The notes under the pieces were generated by a model. It was not told the origin of the DNA. It did not search any database and worked only from the letters and a program-made list of their open reading frames with translations. Made by a program: the position numbers and the translations under genes. Shown here piece by piece: positions 7,064-7,235 of a stretch of DNA of 7,235 nt; position 1 is the stretch's first letter, and each line of letters starts with the position of its first letter. The DNA is from Pseudomonadota bacterium (lineage in GTDB: Bacteria > Pseudomonadota > Gammaproteobacteria > Steroidobacterales > Steroidobacteraceae), in contig JAJZLX010000693.1 in assembly GCA_021850555.1 (NCBI GenBank), positions 1 to 7,235 on the forward strand, in the 5' to 3' direction.

Positions 7064-7080
7064 CGCGCCGCGGCGGCGCG
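7064..7080. terminator. GC hairpin between convergent sppA and the downstream gene
   Basis: CGCGCCG (7064-7070), loop CGG, CGGCGCG (7074-7080) forms a perfect 7-bp stem, starting 14 bases after the sppA stop and ending 10 bases before the end of the opposing gene. Its position suggests a bidirectional terminator, but there is no T run on either strand. Confidence 0.4.
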
Positions 7081-7090
7081 TCGGCCGGCT

Positions 7091-7235
7091 TCACGCCGAG
7101 GCGGGACGGCGGAAGCGGGCGGCGAGAGCGCGCAGATTGAGGCCGAGCCGGCGCCGAAGGCGCCGGTTCGCCTCATCGATGGATTGATCCACGAGGGCGA
7201 CGCCGCTCTTGCGAATCCGGCCGTTTCTGCGGATG
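7091..7235 (-). CDS. C-terminal fragment of an unidentified protein (5' part beyond the window)
   Basis: On the minus strand a frame enters at the window edge and runs 47 codons to TGA (7093-7091). It ends in a basic, Ala/Arg-rich tail: SGVALVDQSIDEANRRL, then a run rich in Arg, then LNLRALAARFRRPASA. About 80% of its third positions are G or C (38 of 47 by my count), better than the opposing frame that starts at 7061 (42 of 57), and its product ends a sensible distance from sppA in a convergent layout. The DQSIDEANRRLRRRLG stretch looks helical and amphipathic. I do not recognise the family. It could also be a shadow, since the plus strand is open here too. Confidence 0.5.
   Translation of the reverse strand, partial: IRRNGRIRKSGVALVDQSIDEANRRLRRRLGLNLRALAARFRRPASA
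7144..7170. repeat. Long inverted repeat inside the unidentified 3' gene end
   Basis: Arms CCGGCGCC (7148-7155) and GGCGCCGG (7159-7166) flank GAA; the pairing extends outward through one G·T to a 12-bp stem (7144-7155 with 7159-7170). On the minus strand the loop is TTC, the same CC-TTC-GG core as the strongest hairpin after rplS (5015-5033). It falls on Arg/Leu codons of the partial gene, so it may be a by-product of Arg-rich coding. Confidence 0.55.

Noticed and set aside
4432..7176. Minus-strand open frame of 914 codons opposite rplS and sppA
   Set aside because: It is antisense to well-identified genes on the plus strand, spans their intergenic region, and has a His/Arg/Asp/Leu-rich composition typical of GC-driven shadow frames with no recognisable domain.
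7061..7235. Plus-strand frame starting at ATG 7061 after sppA
   Set aside because: It is open to the window edge, but its Ala/Arg/Pro-rich product is low in complexity, it starts within the 7064-7080 hairpin region without an SD, and its third positions are less GC-rich than those of the opposing minus-strand frame.

Overview
The window is a compact block of housekeeping genes from a GC-rich bacterium, most likely a gammaproteobacterium. The gene order ffh, rpsP, rimM, trmD, rplS is the classic proteobacterial trmD-operon neighbourhood. The S16, L19 and TrmD sequences resemble E. coli closely (TrmD has the same 255-residue length and its catalytic Arg/Asp fall at the same numbers). The last gene is the long, duplicated 67K-type SppA typical of that class. 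The genus cannot be told from the sequence.

Layout. (1) 2-202 (+): the C-terminal end of radA (DNA repair and branch migration). (2) 135-1436 (-): a CorB/CNNM-type membrane protein with DUF21, CBS-pair and CorC_HlyC domains, overlapping the radA tail by 68 bp, tail to tail. (3) A short divergent promoter region carrying a perfect TATAAT, a GC-rich discriminator and an operator-like inverted repeat. (4) 1514-2872 (+): ffh, the SRP GTPase. (5) A 133-bp intergenic region with a promoter for the trmD operon, a 15-bp palindrome in its spacer and a foldable leader. (6) 3006-4941 (+): rpsP, rimM, trmD and rplS, tightly packed, with an ATGA overlap between trmD and rplS. (7) A 240-bp intergenic region dominated by dense GC-rich inverted repeats that can be drawn as a cloverleaf, plus a 14-bp inverted repeat nearer sppA. 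(8) 5182-7050 (+): sppA. (9) A 40-bp convergent gap with a hairpin. (10) 7091-7235 (-): the C-terminal end of an unidentified gene.

Functional theme: membrane-protein targeting (Ffh), ribosome protein supply and 30S maturation (S16, RimM, L19), tRNA m1G37 modification (TrmD), and clearing of signal peptides left in the membrane after export (SppA). Ffh and SppA bracket the translation operon, so targeting, translation and signal-peptide turnover sit side by side.

I found no mobile element, CRISPR array, tRNA, rRNA or new multigene system. The observations worth a second look are regulatory or structural: palindromes inside two promoters, an SD-less short ffh leader, the cloverleaf-like element after rplS, and motif divergence in RimM and in the CorB transmembrane domain. 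Many long open frames on the opposite strand, including one of 914 codons, are GC-driven shadows and are left out.
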